Shown here piece after piece: positions 49,709 through 60,334 of a stretch of 64,000 nt of DNA (its first letter is position 1; every line of letters begins with the position of its first letter). Below the pieces are notes generated by a model. That model had not been told where the DNA came from, searched no databases, and saw nothing but the letters and a program-made list of their open reading frames with translations. The translations under genes and the position numbers were made by a program. The DNA comes from Enterobacter sp. CC120223-11 (GTDB taxonomy: Bacteria; Pseudomonadota; Gammaproteobacteria; Enterobacterales; Enterobacteriaceae), in contig NZ_OBEF01000002.1 in NCBI RefSeq assembly GCF_900215375.1, forward strand, positions 248,001 to 312,000, read 5' to 3'.

Positions 49709-50929
49709 TCACTCTTTATGACGATTGTCTGGCAGGAATATGGTCAACATCCCCAATAATGGCAGGAAAGCACAGATTTTGTAGACCTCTTCAATGCTGG
49801 TGTGATCGGCAACCACGCCGAGAACCGCAGCCCCTAAGCCTCCCATCCCGAATGCGAAGCCGAAGAACAAACCGGAAACCATGCCAATTCGCCCAGGTAA
49901 CAGCTCCTGAGCATAGACCAGAATGGCGGAAAACGCTGATGCGAGGATAAATCCAATGATCACCGTCAGAATGCCGGTCCATTCAAGCGAAGCATAAGGT
50001 AAAACAAGCGTGAAGGGGGCAACACCAAGGATAGAGCCCCAAATCACATATTTACGCCCAATCTTATCGCCAACGGGCCCGCCAATCACGGTTCCCGCAG
50101 CCACGGCAAACAGGAATGCAAACAGGTGGAACTGCGCGTTTTGCACCGATAATCCAAACTTATGCATCAGATAAAAGGTGTAATAGCTGCTGATGCTCGC
50201 CATATAGAAGTATTTGGAGAAAATTAGCATAAGCAGCACGCAAACGGCGAGGATCACCTTGTTCCGCGGCAGCGGATTGATAATCGTGGCTTTAGGTTTG
50301 CCTTTATTCATGCGGTGCTGCGCGGCATACCAGCGGCTGATTTGCGCCAGAACAACAATCGCCAGCAGTGCCGCCAGCACGAACCAGCCCACGTTCCCTT
50401 TGCCGTATGGGGCGATAATCAGTGCCGCCAGCAGAGGGCCCAGTGAGCTGCCAAAATTGCCGCCGACCTGGAACAGCGACTGGGCCAGGCCATGTCGCCC
50501 GCCGGAGGCCATGCGTGCCACGCGGGAAGATTCAGGGTGGAAGACTGATGAACCGGTGCCGACGAGTGCTGCGGCGATCACCACGGCTTCGAAGCTGCCT
50601 GCCATCGCCAGAAGCACCAGCCCGCTTAGGGTAAAGCACATGCCGATCGGCAGCGACCACGGCATCGGGTATTTGTCTGTCCAGTAACCTACCACCGGCT
50701 GAAGCAGCGAAGAGGTGAGCTGGAAGGTAAGCGTAATCATGCCGATCTGCACGAAGGTGAGCGAAAACTCAGATTGCAGCAGCGGGTAAATCGCCAGAAT
50801 CAGCGACTGGATCATGTCGTTGAGCAGGTGGGAAAGGCTGATTGCCCCGAGAATGCCAAAGGACGTTTTCGATTTGGGCTTCGGCGCAGCGCTGCCGGGC
50901 AGCGTCGGACTGGTTTCACTGATTGCCAT
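49709..50929 (-). CDS. fsr: Fosmidomycin resistance MFS transporter
   Basis: A 406-aa MFS transporter, the E. coli length, with about twelve membrane segments and the motif A-like GPVGDKIGRKY. It exports fosmidomycin when overexpressed; the natural substrate is unclear. It is divergent from ushA and follows ybaL by 234 bp; that gap is A+T-rich and shows no gene. Confidence 0.95.
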   Translation of the reverse strand: MAISETSPTLPGSAAPKPKSKTSFGILGAISLSHLLNDMIQSLILAIYPLLQSEFSLTFVQIGMITLTFQLTSSLLQPVVGYWTDKYPMPWSLPIGMCFTLSGLVLLAMAGSFEAVVIAAALVGTGSSVFHPESSRVARMASGGRHGLAQSLFQVGGNFGSSLGPLLAALIIAPYGKGNVGWFVLAALLAIVVLAQISRWYAAQHRMNKGKPKATIINPLPRNKVILAVCVLLMLIFSKYFYMASISSYYTFYLMHKFGLSVQNAQFHLFAFLFAVAAGTVIGGPVGDKIGRKYVIWGSILGVAPFTLVLPYASLEWTGILTVIIGFILASAFSAILVYAQELLPGRIGMVSGLFFGFAFGMGGLGAAVLGVVADHTSIEEVYKICAFLPLLGMLTIFLPDNRHKE

Positions 50930-51108
50930 AGAAGTTCACTTAGTTGTTTGAGCGATAGCGACGATGAGGAAAGTCTTATCTGTAATAATTATCAGACTAA
51001 GATAACTGGCTCAGGCGTTTGAAGAAAGTCTCAATTCTGAAAACATATTTGTCTATGCTTGTTACTCACTGTAATTTCGGCAGTTGATATTTATTCAGGG
51101 AGAGAGTC

Positions 51109-52761
51109 ATGACATTGTTGAAACGCGGCGTGGTGCTGGCGATGCTGGCAGCGGGTCTGCTGGGTAGCCTGCAGGCCAGCGCTTATGAGCAGGACAAAAC
51201 CTACAAAATCACCATCCTGCATACTAACGATCACCATGGTCATTTCTGGCGCAGCGAGTACGGTGAATACGGCCTGGCGGCGCAAAAAACGCTGGTGGAC
51301 GGCATCCGTAAAGAGGTGGCGGCAGAAGGGGGCAGCGTGCTGCTGCTCTCCGGCGGCGACATCAACACCGGCGTGCCGGAATCTGACTTGCAGGATGCGG
51401 AACCCGATTTTCGCGGTATGAATCTGATTGGCTACGATGCGATGGCCGTCGGCAACCACGAGTTTGATAACCCGCTCAGCGTTATTCGTCAGCAGGAAAA
51501 GTGGGTTAAATTCCCCTTCCTCTCGGCCAATATTTACCAGAAAAGCACCGGCGAGCGCCTGTTTAAACCCTGGGCGCTGTTCAATCGCCAGGGGCTGAAA
51601 ATTGCCGTGATTGGCCTAACCACCGACGACACCGCGAAGATCGGCAACCCTGAAAACTTCACCGACATTGAATTCCGTAACCCGGCGGAAGAAGCGAAGC
51701 TGGTTATTCAGGAGCTTAAGCAGACGCAGAAGCCGGACGTGATCCTCGCCGCCACGCACATGGGGCATTACGACAACGGCAACCACAGTTCGAACGCGCC
51801 GGGCGACGTAGAAATGGCCCGCAGCCTGCCTGCCGGAGCGCTGGCGATGATTGTGGGTGGTCACTCACAGGATCCGGTTTGCATGGCCTCTGAAAACAAA
51901 AAGCAGGTTGATTACGTGCCGGGCACGCCTTGCGCACCGGACAAGCAAAACGGCATCTGGATTGTGCAGGCCCACGAGTGGGGTAAATACGTGGGGCGTG
52001 CAGACTTCGAGTTCCGCAACGGCGAAATGAAACTGGTGCATTATCAGTTGATCCCCGTAAACCTGAAGAAAAAAATCACCTACGACAACGGGCAGAGTGA
52101 GCGCGTACTTTACACGCCGCAGATCCCGGAGAACCCGCAGATGCTGTCGCTGCTGACGCCGTTCCAGAATAAAGGTAAAGCGCAGCTGGATGTAAAAGTG
52201 GGTGAAGTGAATGGCCATCTTGAAGGCGATCGCAGCAAAGTGCGTTTCGTGCAGACCAACATGGGACATTTGCTTCTCGCCGCGCAGATGGCTCGAACCA
52301 ACGCTGACTTTGCGGTGATGAGCGGGGGTGGGATCCGCGATTCCATCGAGGCGGGCAAAATCACTTATAAAGACGTGCTGAAGGTTCAGCCGTTCGGCAA
52401 TATTGTGGTCTACGTCGATATGACCGGCAAAGAGGTGACGGACTACCTGACCGCGGTTGCGCAGATGAAGCCGGACTCAGGCGCCTATCCGCAGTTCGCC
52501 AACGTCAGCTTTGTGGCGAAAGGTGGCCAGCTGAATGACCTGAAAATCAAAGGCGAGACGGTTGATCCCAACAAAAACTACCGCATGGCGACGCTGAGCT
52601 TCAACGCCACCGGCGGCGATGGCTATCCTCGCATCGACACCAAACCGGGCTACGTGAACACCGGGTTTATCGACGCCGAAGTGCTGAAGCAGTACATCGA
52701 GCAGAACTCGCCGCTGGATGTGAATGCTTACGAACCGAAAGGGGAAGTGAGCTGGCAGTAA
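51109..52761 (+). CDS. ushA: UshA periplasmic 5'-nucleotidase/UDP-sugar hydrolase
   Basis: A 550-aa periplasmic enzyme, the E. coli length. Signal peptide cleaved after LQASA (residue 25). Metal ligands appear at the E. coli numbers: Asp41, His43 (HTNDHHGH), Asp84, Asn116, and His117 (VGNHE); GHSQDPVC and SGGGIRDSI complete the catalytic and substrate regions. It hydrolyses UDP-glucose and nucleotides. A BIME follows. Confidence 0.97.
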   Translation: MTLLKRGVVLAMLAAGLLGSLQASAYEQDKTYKITILHTNDHHGHFWRSEYGEYGLAAQKTLVDGIRKEVAAEGGSVLLLSGGDINTGVPESDLQDAEPDFRGMNLIGYDAMAVGNHEFDNPLSVIRQQEKWVKFPFLSANIYQKSTGERLFKPWALFNRQGLKIAVIGLTTDDTAKIGNPENFTDIEFRNPAEEAKLVIQELKQTQKPDVILAATHMGHYDNGNHSSNAPGDVEMARSLPAGALAMIVGGHSQDPVCMASENKKQVDYVPGTPCAPDKQNGIWIVQAHEWGKYVGRADFEFRNGEMKLVHYQLIPVNLKKKITYDNGQSERVLYTPQIPENPQMLSLLTPFQNKGKAQLDVKVGEVNGHLEGDRSKVRFVQTNMGHLLLAAQMARTNADFAVMSGGGIRDSIEAGKITYKDVLKVQPFGNIVVYVDMTGKEVTDYLTAVAQMKPDSGAYPQFANVSFVAKGGQLNDLKIKGETVDPNKNYRMATLSFNATGGDGYPRIDTKPGYVNTGFIDAEVLKQYIEQNSPLDVNAYEPKGEVSWQ

Positions 52762-52770
52762 GATGACAAA

Positions 52771-52849
52771 TGCCGGGTGGCGGCTTCGCCTTACCCGGCC
52801 TACTACTACACTATCGTAGGCCCGGTTAGCGTAGCGCCACCGGGCAATC
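52771..52849. repeat. REP/BIME pair after ushA
   Basis: TGCCGGGTGGCGGCTTCGCC...TACCCGGCCTAC and an inverse unit (TAGGCCCGG...GCCACCGGGCA) lie between the convergent ushA and ybaK. Confidence 0.9.
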
Positions 52850-52851
52850 GT

Positions 52852-53447
<596 letters not shown>

Positions 53448-53451
53448 CGAA

Positions 53452-53533
53452 AGATCCGAAGTGTAAACTTCGGGATAATAATAAAGATGAAATTCCTCTT
53501 TGACGGGCCAATAGAAATATTGGCCGCTTTTTT
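53452..53533 (+). ncRNA. chiX: ChiX (MicM) small RNA
   Basis: About 82 nt. The central segment ATAATAATAAAGATGAAATTCC and CTCTTTGACGGGCCAATA, cited in parts, matches E. coli ChiX, including the region that pairs with chiP and dpiB mRNAs. The end is the GGCCAATA/TATTGGCC hairpin with T-run. The 5' stem has changed in bases but not in shape (CCGAAGT/ACTTCGG instead of CCGTC-based pairing). It represses chitoporin chiP with Hfq. Position between ybaK and ybaP is as in E. coli. Confidence 0.93.
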
Positions 53534-54335
53534 ATCCTGGCCTCGTTTTCAGCATCGATGGCAAGTTTCCTTCCCCGTATAAATGCAGCGCCCCGACGGC
53601 CACCACGTAACGCCCGGGCGGCAGAGCGTGCAGTTTCTCGCACCACGCCAGATTGCGCTGATGCATCAGTACGTCATACAGCAAATGGCTGAAGGTATTC
53701 GGCAGCGTGGGCGTCTCACCGGGCGGTTGCTCCATCCACCAGCCGATCATGATCTGCAGTAAACGCGCATTGGTGTGCCAATGGGTCAGGGTATCCTCCA
53801 GCAACGAGAGGCCGCCGTCCGGCAGCTCACGCAGCAGCGCTATCTGGCTTTCCGCACCTTCCAGCTCAATCACCGGACGCTGCGTTTCACGCGCGCTGTT
53901 CAGCAACTGATAATCAATGCCGTAATCGGGGCGTAAGCCCAGTTTCTGCGCCTGTGTTGCCTGTAATACCATGGCGATTTGCCACAGCGGCTGCGAATCA
54001 AACAACGAAATTGACAGGCCAAGTTCTTCGGTCAGGGTTTCCAGATGCTGAAACCGGGATTCGCTTAAACGTTCCCGAAGCGGTGGATAAGACGGAAGAT
54101 CGCGAAAAGGGGTTTCATTCCCGGAGATATCCGCTTCAACAATCAGCGCATCCGCCTGCTGAATCATCTTCAGCAGCCGCGGCGGCAGTGGGGCCATATC
54201 GCGGGTGCCCATATGAATGCTGCCGACCAGATGCAGCAGCTGCCCGCCCGGCAGCGTGACGTCGAGTCCTGGCCACGCGTAGCGCCCACGGAACAGAGCA
54301 CAAAGCGAAGTTTTTAGCTGTTGAAACAGGCTCAT
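53532..54335 (-). CDS. ybaP: YbaP, TraB/GumN-family protein
   Basis: A 267-aa protein (E. coli 264) with the TraB signature LVGSIHMGT near residue 36 and a C-terminal VVAVGALHLYGEGNLPSML. The family fold is Tiki/TraB protease-like with paired GxxH motifs (both visible), but function in enterobacteria is unknown. The stop overlaps the T-run of the ChiX terminator. Confidence 0.93.
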   Translation of the reverse strand: MSLFQQLKTSLCALFRGRYAWPGLDVTLPGGQLLHLVGSIHMGTRDMAPLPPRLLKMIQQADALIVEADISGNETPFRDLPSYPPLRERLSESRFQHLETLTEELGLSISLFDSQPLWQIAMVLQATQAQKLGLRPDYGIDYQLLNSARETQRPVIELEGAESQIALLRELPDGGLSLLEDTLTHWHTNARLLQIMIGWWMEQPPGETPTLPNTFSHLLYDVLMHQRNLAWCEKLHALPPGRYVVAVGALHLYGEGNLPSMLKTRPG

Positions 54336-54390
54336 ACGCGCTCCCTGAAGAAAAGATCATGCTAGCGCGTCAGGCTGAGGGGCTCAATGC

Positions 54391-55140
54391 TTAAATGACC
54401 GTCACCCCCATTTTCTGGCAGGCTGCCAGCAGAGCCGCGTCTGGCTGCTGTTCCACGATCAGCGTGCTGGCGAGGTTTAACTCCCCGACAGCAAAGGCCG
54501 ATGCGCTGTTGAGTTTTTCCTGTGATGCCATCACTACTGTCTCGGCGGCACGCCCGGCAAGCGCACGTTTAACGCAGGCTTCTTCGTAGTGACCCGTCGT
54601 TAGCCCGGCCTGAGGATGAATACCCGTGACACCCATAAAAAAGAGATCGGCATTGATCCGGCTGATGGATTCCAGCATCGCTGCTCCCATCGTCACCACC
54701 GAATGCCTGAACAGTACGCCGCCAATTAAAATCACCTCCACCTGAGGAAGATCGGCCAAAGCAACGGCAATCGTAGGGCTATGGGTGACGGCGGTGAAGG
54801 ACAGGTTTGTCGGCAGATGGCGCACCAGCTCACAGGTTGTGGTTCCACCGTCGATGATCACAACCTGTCCTGGCTGAATCATCTTCGCCGCTTTTTGCGC
54901 CACGGCCTGTTTGCTCCCGTTTTGCACGTTTTTGCGTGTTTCAAACGGGGCGATGGCATCCGAAACGGGAAGCGCGCCGCCGTGCACGCGCTGAAGCAGC
55001 CCTTCGGCGGCCAGTTCGCGCAAATCCCTGCGGATAGAATCCTCTGAAATACCAAAGCGCTGGCTCAGTTCGCCGGAGTGAACCTGTTTCTCCGCATTCA
55101 GGATCTGCAAAATCTGCTGTTTTCGCTGGCTGGCAAGCAT
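54391..55140 (-). CDS. DeoR-family transcription regulator
   Basis: A 249-aa DeoR-type repressor: an N-terminal HTH (about residues 3-57, QQILQILNAEKQVHSGELSQRFGISEDSIRRDL, cited by SGELSQRFGISEDSIRRDL) and a sugar-phosphate-binding DeoRC domain (IIDGGTTTCEL, FFMGVTGIHPQAGLTT). The ATG at 55140 follows AATACG; the in-frame extension to 55302 overlaps the neighbour. It is divergent from the NudK-like gene, its likeliest target. Absent here in E. coli. Confidence 0.88.
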   Translation of the reverse strand: MLASQRKQQILQILNAEKQVHSGELSQRFGISEDSIRRDLRELAAEGLLQRVHGGALPVSDAIAPFETRKNVQNGSKQAVAQKAAKMIQPGQVVIIDGGTTTCELVRHLPTNLSFTAVTHSPTIAVALADLPQVEVILIGGVLFRHSVVTMGAAMLESISRINADLFFMGVTGIHPQAGLTTGHYEEACVKRALAGRAAETVVMASQEKLNSASAFAVGELNLASTLIVEQQPDAALLAACQKMGVTVI

Positions 55141-55222
55141 CGTATTTGTCCAAGTGAATTTTCTTGATATTGCACGATTATGCATGATAGCGTTTTTGGT
55201 GTCATCTGCCGGAGAATAAAAC

Positions 55223-55807
55223 ATGCAAAAAATCACTGAACACGTGCGCCATCTCGACGAACAGCTGCTGTCTGATAACTGGTACATCCTGAAAAAATAC
55301 ACCTTCGAACTGCGCCGCCAGGACGGCTCATGGCAACAGCAGAGCCGGGAAGCCTACGACCGTGGTCACGGCGCGACCATTTTGCTCTACAGCCGTGAGA
55401 AGAAAACGGTGGTGCTGACCCGCCAGTTTCGCCTGCCGGTTTACCTTCATGACAAGCATGGTTACCTGATTGAAGCCGCGGCGGGCCTGCTGGATAACGC
55501 TTCTCCGGAACAGCGTATTATTGCTGAAGCCGAAGAAGAAACCGGTTTTAAGGTGGCGCAGCCGGAGAAGATATTCGAGGCGTTTATGAGCCCCGGTTCG
55601 GTGACTGAAAAGCTCTACTTTTTCATTGCGGAGTACAGCGAGAAGGACCGAAGCGGGCAGGGTGGAGGCCTGGCTGAGGAAGGGGAAGACATCGAAGTGC
55701 TTGAGTGGCCGCTGGCGAAGGCGCTGGACGCCATCCGCAGCGGTGAGATTCAGGACGGAAAAACCATTATGCTGCTCCAGCATCTGGCCCTTAACGTGCT
55801 CAATTAA
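55223..55807 (+). CDS. NudK-like Nudix hydrolase
   Basis: A 194-aa Nudix protein of the NudK (GDP-mannose pyrophosphatase) type. The Nudix box reads G-LLDNA-S-PEQRIIA-EAEEETGF: the three Glu residues that bind metal in the REUXEE segment are there, but the first Glu of the GX5E pattern is Ser and the Arg is Ala. It should hydrolyse a nucleoside diphosphate sugar. It may be a NudK paralogue controlled by the divergent DeoR-type regulator. Confidence 0.85.
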   Translation: MQKITEHVRHLDEQLLSDNWYILKKYTFELRRQDGSWQQQSREAYDRGHGATILLYSREKKTVVLTRQFRLPVYLHDKHGYLIEAAAGLLDNASPEQRIIAEAEEETGFKVAQPEKIFEAFMSPGSVTEKLYFFIAEYSEKDRSGQGGGLAEEGEDIEVLEWPLAKALDAIRSGEIQDGKTIMLLQHLALNVLN

Positions 55808-55822
55808 GGGCCGGAACAGGCG

Positions 55823-58324
55823 TTATGCTTTTGGCTTAAAGCGCAGCAGGCGGTTGGCGTTGCTAACCACGGTGATGGACGACAACGCCATCGCTGCCCC
55901 GGCGACCACCGGGTTCAGCAGCGTGCCGGTGAGCGGCCAAAGGATCCCGGCGGCAATCGGGATACCGAGCGAGTTATAAACAAACGCCCCCAGCAGGTTC
56001 TGCTTCATGTTGCGCAGCGTGGCACGTGAAATCGCCAGCGCGTCGGCAACGCCCGTCAGGCTGTGGCGCATCAGGGTGATAGCGGCGGTTTCGATGGCGA
56101 CATCGCTGCCGCCGCCCATCGCGATACCCACTTCCGCCTGTGCCAGCGCCGGGGCATCGTTAATGCCGTCACCGACCATCGCCACTTTGCGGCCTTCAGC
56201 CTGAAGCTTTTTAATGGCTTCGGCTTTGCCGTCCGGCAACACTCCGGCAATCACTTCGTCAATGCCCGCTTCTTTGGCAATCGCGTTGGCGGTTATCGGA
56301 TTGTCGCCGGTCAACATCACCAGGCGATAGCCTTCGCGGTGCAGCCGGGAAAGCGCCGCCACGCTGTCTTCACGCAGCGGATCGCGAATGGCAAACAGCG
56401 CAGCCATTTTGCCGTCCACCGCCAACAGTACCGGCGTGGCACCTTTGGCCGCCTGGGCCTGAATTTCTGCTTCGACGTCTGTGGTGGCAATCTGCTGTTC
56501 ATTCAGCAGCGCCTGATTGCCCAGCAGCAGCGTATGACCTTCCGCTTCACCGCTCACGCCAAGACCCCGCAGCGTACGGAACGCATTCACCTGCGGCAGC
56601 GGTTCTGCGCCTGCTTTTTCAATAATGGCGCGGGCCAGCGGATGGCTGGAACCCTGCTCCAGCGCGGCCGCAAGGCGTAAGACCTGGCTCTCAGGAAGAT
56701 CGCCCCAGGTTTTCACCGCCACGACCTGCGGTTTCCCTTCGGTGAGCGTGCCGGTTTTGTCGAATACCAGCGTGTCCAGTTCACTGGCGCGCTGCAGTGC
56801 GTCGGCATCCCGGACCAGCACGCCGTATTCAGCGGCTCGCCCGACTCCGGCAATAATCGACATCGGCGTTGCCAGGCCAAGTGCGCAAGGGCAGGCGATG
56901 ATCAGTACCGTGGTGGCAATCACCAGGGTGTAAACAATCTGCGGCGCAGGGCCGAAGAAATACCAGATGGCGGCGCTGAACAGCGCGATGGCCACCACCG
57001 TTGGCACAAACACGGCGGAAATTCTGTCTGCCAGCTGGCCGATTTCCGGCTTGCTGCTCTGCGCCTGACGCACCATGCGGATAATGCGCGACAGCGTGGT
57101 GTGGCTGCCGACGGCGCTTGCGCGGAACAGCACACTGCCGTCCTGCACCACCGTCCCGGCGTGAATACTTTCCCCGTCGCCTTTTTCCTGTGGCACCGGT
57201 TCGCCGGTCAGCATCGCTTCATCAAACCAGGCTTCGCCCTGGGTGATTTCACCGTCGACGGGCACGCGATCGCCGGTGGTAAGGCGCAGCGTCATGCCTG
57301 GTTGAACGTCCGCCAGCGGCACGGATTTTTCACCTTCTTCCGTGACCACGCGTGCGGTTGGTGGGGTGAGGTCGAGCAATTTTTCCAGCGCTTTCGAGGA
57401 GCGCTGGCGGGCCCGGGCTTCCAGCATATGGCCGAGGTTGATCAAACCGATAATCATCGCGCTGGCCTCATAATAGAGGTGCCGCGCTTCCATCGGGAAC
57501 CACTGTGGCCACAGGTTGACGCTCATCGAATAGAGCCACGCCACGCCGGTACCGAGCGCCACAAGAGTGTCCATCGTGGCTGTTTTATTTTTCAGGCTTT
57601 TCCACGCGCTGGTATAAAAGTGGCCGCCTGCAAAGACCATGACTGCCAGCGTAATCAGGCCGATAATCAGCCAGAGTGAGCGGTTGGCGTCGGTGACCAT
57701 CATGTTGTCGCCGATCATGCCCCAGATCATCACCGGAATACCGACCAGCAGGGCGACAATCGCCTGCCAGCGGAAGCGTTTCATGGTCGCAATGGCGGTT
57801 TCCTGCTGACGCTCGCGGCGTTTGAGATCGTCTTCGATAGCCTCCGCGCCATAGCCTGCTTTTTCCACCGCCTGCACTAAATCGGAGGCGGCCGCACTGC
57901 CCATAACCAGCGCCGTGCGTTCCGCCAGATTGACCCGTGCCTGAGTGACGCCCGGCACCGCGGCAAGCGCGTTCTGAACCCGGGAGACACAGCTGGCGCA
58001 GCTCATGCCGTTGATCAACAGCTGCTGGCTGTCGTCGAGGTCATCGGCTGCCGGAAGCGCAGAAGGGGCCGCTGTCAGTGCTTCCGACGGGAGTGATGAC
58101 TCTGTCAGCGGGTCAGCCTTTGGGTGGCTGAGCTCCGCCCCGTATCCGGCTTGTTTGATGGTGTCGATAAGCGCTTCGGCGCTGGCGCTGCCAGTTACGC
58201 TGGCTTCGGTAATAGTGACTTCAGCCTGTTCAACGTCAGGACGCTGTTCCAGGCTCTCTTTCACGCGTTTTACGCAGTGGCCACAGGAGAGGCCATCGAG
58301 CGTAAGAGTAATGGTATTGGACAT
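55823..58324 (-). CDS. copA: CopA Cu(I)-exporting P1B-ATPase
   Basis: An 833-aa pump (E. coli 834): two N-terminal HMA domains with GLSCGHC and GMSCASC, eight membrane helices, the CPC motif in [13 protein letters not shown], phosphorylation [11 protein letters not shown], and [10 protein letters not shown]. It exports Cu(I) from the cytoplasm. The ATG at 58324 starts the first HMA domain. A -1 frameshift site after that domain can produce the CopA(Z) chaperone. It is induced by CueR through the upstream operator. Confidence 0.97.
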   Translation of the reverse strand: MSNTITLTLDGLSCGHCVKRVKESLEQRPDVEQAEVTITEASVTGSASAEALIDTIKQAGYGAELSHPKADPLTESSLPSEALTAAPSALPAADDLDDSQQLLINGMSCASCVSRVQNALAAVPGVTQARVNLAERTALVMGSAAASDLVQAVEKAGYGAEAIEDDLKRRERQQETAIATMKRFRWQAIVALLVGIPVMIWGMIGDNMMVTDANRSLWLIIGLITLAVMVFAGGHFYTSAWKSLKNKTATMDTLVALGTGVAWLYSMSVNLWPQWFPMEARHLYYEASAMIIGLINLGHMLEARARQRSSKALEKLLDLTPPTARVVTEEGEKSVPLADVQPGMTLRLTTGDRVPVDGEITQGEAWFDEAMLTGEPVPQEKGDGESIHAGTVVQDGSVLFRASAVGSHTTLSRIIRMVRQAQSSKPEIGQLADRISAVFVPTVVAIALFSAAIWYFFGPAPQIVYTLVIATTVLIIACPCALGLATPMSIIAGVGRAAEYGVLVRDADALQRASELDTLVFDKTGTLTEGKPQVVAVKTWGDLPESQVLRLAAALEQGSSHPLARAIIEKAGAEPLPQVNAFRTLRGLGVSGEAEGHTLLLGNQALLNEQQIATTDVEAEIQAQAAKGATPVLLAVDGKMAALFAIRDPLREDSVAALSRLHREGYRLVMLTGDNPITANAIAKEAGIDEVIAGVLPDGKAEAIKKLQAEGRKVAMVGDGINDAPALAQAEVGIAMGGGSDVAIETAAITLMRHSLTGVADALAISRATLRNMKQNLLGAFVYNSLGIPIAAGILWPLTGTLLNPVVAGAAMALSSITVVSNANRLLRFKPKA
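58113..58124 (-). promoter_or_regulatory. Programmed -1 frameshift site of copA, giving CopA(Z)
   Basis: In the copA frame the codons read C CCA AAG (slippery CCCAAAG, 58118-58124 on the plus strand as CTTTGGG). A -1 slip gives CCC AAA GGC TGA with the stop at 58113-58115, ending a 70-aa first-HMA protein with GLSCGHC. The site and length match the E. coli CopA(Z) frameshift. Confidence 0.85.
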
Positions 58325-58388
58325 AAATCCTCCGAAATTAAACCTCGCTGGCACTTGACCAGCCTGATGCTTCTTCTTACTGTTACTG

Positions 58389-58419
58389 AGGTTAAACCTT
58401 CCATCAAGGGGAAGGTCAA
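58389..58419 (-). promoter_or_regulatory. CueR-controlled copA promoter
   Basis: On the minus strand TTGACC (58414-58419) and TAACCT (58389-58394) are spaced 19 bp apart, as MerR-type promoters require. The spacer holds the dyad ACCTTCC...GGAAGGT (58396-58416), the CueR box. Confidence 0.92.
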
Positions 58420-58428
58420 GGGGAAAGA

Positions 58429-58836
58429 ATGAATATCAGCGATGTGGCGAAAAAAACCGGTTTGACCAGCAAAGCGATTCGTTTTTACGAAGAGAAAGGG
58501 CTGGTAACACCGCCGCTGCGCAGCGACAACGGCTACCGTACCTATTCACAAAAACACCTGGATGAGCTGACGCTACTGCGTCAGGCGCGGCAGGTCGGAT
58601 TCAATCTGGAAGAGTGCGGTGAGCTGGTAAACCTGTTTAACGACCCGAGCCGCCATAGCGCAGATGTGAAGGCGCGCACCTTACAGAAGGTGGCGGATAT
58701 CGAGCGGCACATTCAGGAATTGCAGGGAATGCGTGAGCATCTGCTGGCGCTGGCGGATGCCTGTCCGGGCGATGACAGCGCCGACTGCCCGATTATTGAT
58801 AATCTTTCCGGCTGCTGTCATCGTAAAAAAAGTTAG
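58429..58836 (+). CDS. cueR: CueR copper-responsive MerR-family activator
   Basis: A 135-aa protein, the E. coli length: an N-terminal winged HTH ([25 protein letters not shown], cited by its [20 protein letters not shown] core), a dimerisation helix and the metal loop CPGDDSADC (Cys112 and Cys120) that binds Cu(I). It activates copA (divergent) and cueO. The stop overlaps the convergent ybbJ by 4 bp. Confidence 0.97.
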   Translation: MNISDVAKKTGLTSKAIRFYEEKGLVTPPLRSDNGYRTYSQKHLDELTLLRQARQVGFNLEECGELVNLFNDPSRHSADVKARTLQKVADIERHIQELQGMREHLLALADACPGDDSADCPIIDNLSGCCHRKKS

Positions 58837-59285
58837 TGCGGGCGTACCTTCAGGGTGATCCCTTCCACCGCAACCACCTCCACGCGGCTGCCCGCCGGGA
58901 GATCGTCATCGGCGGTGACCGGCCATGAGCTGTCGCCGACGCGCATGTGGCCGCGACCGTTGCTGAGCGCGTTTTCCAGCGTGAACACCTTGCCGACAAG
59001 CTGTTGTCCGCGCTGATTCAGCTGGCTGTCTGCACGCGGCTGCTGGCGTACGCGATTCGCCAGCCAGCGCCACCACAGCCACGCGGCCAGCAGCGTTAAG
59101 ACGGCAAACAGCGCGCCTTGCCACTCCCAGCCGAACGGCAGCAGCCAGACCAGAAGCCCGGTCACGATTGCCGCCACGCCGCTCCACAGCAGATAGCCGT
59201 TACCGCCGAGCATTTCCGCCGCTAGCAGCACGCCGCCGAGGCTTAGCCAGAAAATATGCGGGTGAACGAGCAGGGCATCGATCAT
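58833..59285 (-). CDS. ybbJ: YbbJ, NfeD-family membrane protein
   Basis: A 150-aa protein with an N-terminal membrane region (about residues 8-75) and a C-terminal OB-fold NfeD domain ([22 protein letters not shown], cited by [15 protein letters not shown]). It is coupled to qmcA (TAATG overlap) and probably works with it. Together they form a stomatin-NfeD pair. Confidence 0.94.
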   Translation of the reverse strand: MIDALLVHPHIFWLSLGGVLLAAEMLGGNGYLLWSGVAAIVTGLLVWLLPFGWEWQGALFAVLTLLAAWLWWRWLANRVRQQPRADSQLNQRGQQLVGKVFTLENALSNGRGHMRVGDSSWPVTADDDLPAGSRVEVVAVEGITLKVRPH

Positions 59286-60199
59286 TATTTTCTCCGTTCG
59301 CTGGCGCTGTCTTTCACCAGTTCAGCGATCCCGGCAATCGAGCCCATCAGGCTGCTGGCATCCAGCGGCATCATCACCACTTTACTGTTATTGGCGGATC
59401 CAATCTGCTGCAGCGCGTCGGTGTATTTCTGCGCCACGAAGTAGTTCACTGCCTGAATGTCACCGGCGGCAATGGCTTCGGACACCATCTGCGTGGCGCG
59501 GGCTTCTGCTTCGGCGGAACGTTCACGCGCTTCGGCCTGCAGGAATGCGGACTGACGCTCACCTTCGGCTTTGAGGATCTTCGACTGTTTCTCACCTTCG
59601 GCTTTCACAATCTGCGCCTGGCGGATACCTTCTGCTTCCAGAATATAGGCACGCTTGGTTCGTTCCGCTTTCATCTGGGCATTCATGGCGTCGATCAGTT
59701 CTGCCGGTGGGCGAACGTCGCGGATTTCGATACGGGTGATCTTGATGCCCCACGGATTGGTCGCTTCATCGACAATGTGTAGCAAGCGGGTATTGATGTT
59801 GTCGCGCTGGGAGAGCATTTCATCGAGTTCCATTGAGCCCAGCACGGTACGGATGTTGGTCATCGTCAGGTTGATGATGGCGAGCTCGAGATTACTGACT
59901 TCATACGCCGCTTTCGGCGCATCAATGACCTGAATAAAGCAGACGGCATCGATCGCCACGTTGGCGTTATCTTTGGAGATGATTTCCTGGGAGGGAATAT
60001 CCAGCACCTGCTCCATCATATTGATTTTACGACCGATACGGTCCATGAACGGAACGACCAGACTCAGACCTGGCTGCAGGGTTTTGGTGTAGCGCCCAAA
60101 GCGCTCGACGGTCCATTGGTAGCCTTGCGGAACGATCTTCACGCCAGCGCCAACAATCACCAGCGCCACGAAGATCAGAACGGGAATAAAGACGAGCAT
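59285..60199 (-). CDS. qmcA: QmcA, SPFH/stomatin-family protein
   Basis: A 304-aa inner-membrane protein (E. coli 305): an N-terminal helix (about residues 3-20), the SPFH domain ([21 protein letters not shown], cited by [13 protein letters not shown]) and a coiled-coil rich in Glu/Ala. E. coli QmcA is a membrane microdomain protein that suppresses ftsH-htpX defects. It is transcribed first with ybbJ, divergent from fetA. Confidence 0.96.
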   Translation of the reverse strand: MLVFIPVLIFVALVIVGAGVKIVPQGYQWTVERFGRYTKTLQPGLSLVVPFMDRIGRKINMMEQVLDIPSQEIISKDNANVAIDAVCFIQVIDAPKAAYEVSNLELAIINLTMTNIRTVLGSMELDEMLSQRDNINTRLLHIVDEATNPWGIKITRIEIRDVRPPAELIDAMNAQMKAERTKRAYILEAEGIRQAQIVKAEGEKQSKILKAEGERQSAFLQAEARERSAEAEARATQMVSEAIAAGDIQAVNYFVAQKYTDALQQIGSANNSKVVMMPLDASSLMGSIAGIAELVKDSASERRK

Positions 60200-60334
60200 T
60201 TAAAACCTCCTGTTTTTGCCTGATAGCCGACTGCCTTCGTCGGCCCGATAGCTGAAAGTATAACTTTTATCCTTCTCAGCGCGAAGGCCGCAGGCATACA
60301 ATAACGAGGAATAAGCGAGATAAAAGAGAAAAGA

